DNA of 64,000 nt from Pisolithus tinctorius (Eukaryota > Basidiomycota > Agaricomycetes > Boletales > Pisolithaceae), in the NCBI GenBank assembly GCA_024663395.1, contig JANFAH010000004.1:2480001-2544000 (forward strand), in the 5' to 3' direction. The position numbers and the translations under genes were made by a program. Positions 60,216 to 64,000 of this stretch are shown here, in pieces. Numbering within the stretch: the first letter of the stretch is position 1; each line of letters begins with the position of its first letter. The notes beneath the pieces were generated by a model. The model saw only the letters and a program-made list of their open reading frames with translations, ran no database searches and was not told the DNA's origin.

Positions 60216-64000
<3,785 letters not shown>

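Overview
The window looks like nuclear DNA of a filamentous basidiomycete, most likely an Agaricomycete. Almost every gene is split by many short GT-AG introns of about 50-70 nt. The families fit as well: a secreted S53 sedolisin, an Usp1 septation protein, a CYP-type P450 remnant, a basidiomycete P-loop GTPase with a C-terminal membrane segment, fungal Mdm34 and a virilizer-domain protein. All identifications come from reading translations by eye; no search was run.

Layout. 1-1442 is the 3' part of a membrane-anchored beta-helix protein. 1800-4650 is a poly(A) polymerase. 4826-6415 holds minus-strand coding fragments I cannot name. 6806-8958 is a mitochondrial GatB-type amidotransferase subunit. 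Then follow TIP41 (-), dynein light intermediate chain (+), a Pro/Ser-rich unknown (+), eIF3m (-), an S53 peptidase (+) with a TATA box, and a Tls1/C9orf78-family splicing protein (-). From 21851 to 28928 lies a P-loop GTPase gene interrupted by about 52 tandem copies of an 82-bp unit. Next come Usp1 (-) and Mdm34 (+) from a shared divergent promoter, a virilizer-N-domain protein (-), a STIMATE membrane protein (-) and NSF/Sec18 (+). 44.2-47.5 kb is a low-gene stretch with a decayed P450 and two tRNA-like (SINE-like) copies. After it come PP1 inhibitor-2, Mtd1-type methylenetetrahydrofolate dehydrogenase, ORMDL (-), a B-box/DUF2009 protein, a 4.3 kb stretch without a recognisable gene, tRNA-Arg(UCU) with a small intron, and a KDM5-type histone demethylase that runs off the right end.

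Most genes are unrelated housekeeping genes; I see no biosynthetic or defence cluster. The most unusual region is 22.6-29.36 kb. The 82-bp units each begin with a consensus 5' splice site, contain a branch-point-like GCTGAC and end in AG, so each copy resembles a small intron. They sit inside what should be one intron of about 5 kb. The whole stretch, including GTPase exons, is almost free of CpG while the flanks are CpG-rich, which suggests a history of cytosine methylation and deamination.

Several conserved genes (poly(A) polymerase, NSF, PP1 inhibitor-2, KDM5, DUF2009, beta-helix protein) carry isolated 1-base indels, with the reading continuing perfectly in the next frame. Others (GatB, virilizer, Mdm34, S53, TIP41) appear intact. 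I read most of these indels as likely base-level sequence errors, but this cannot be settled here.
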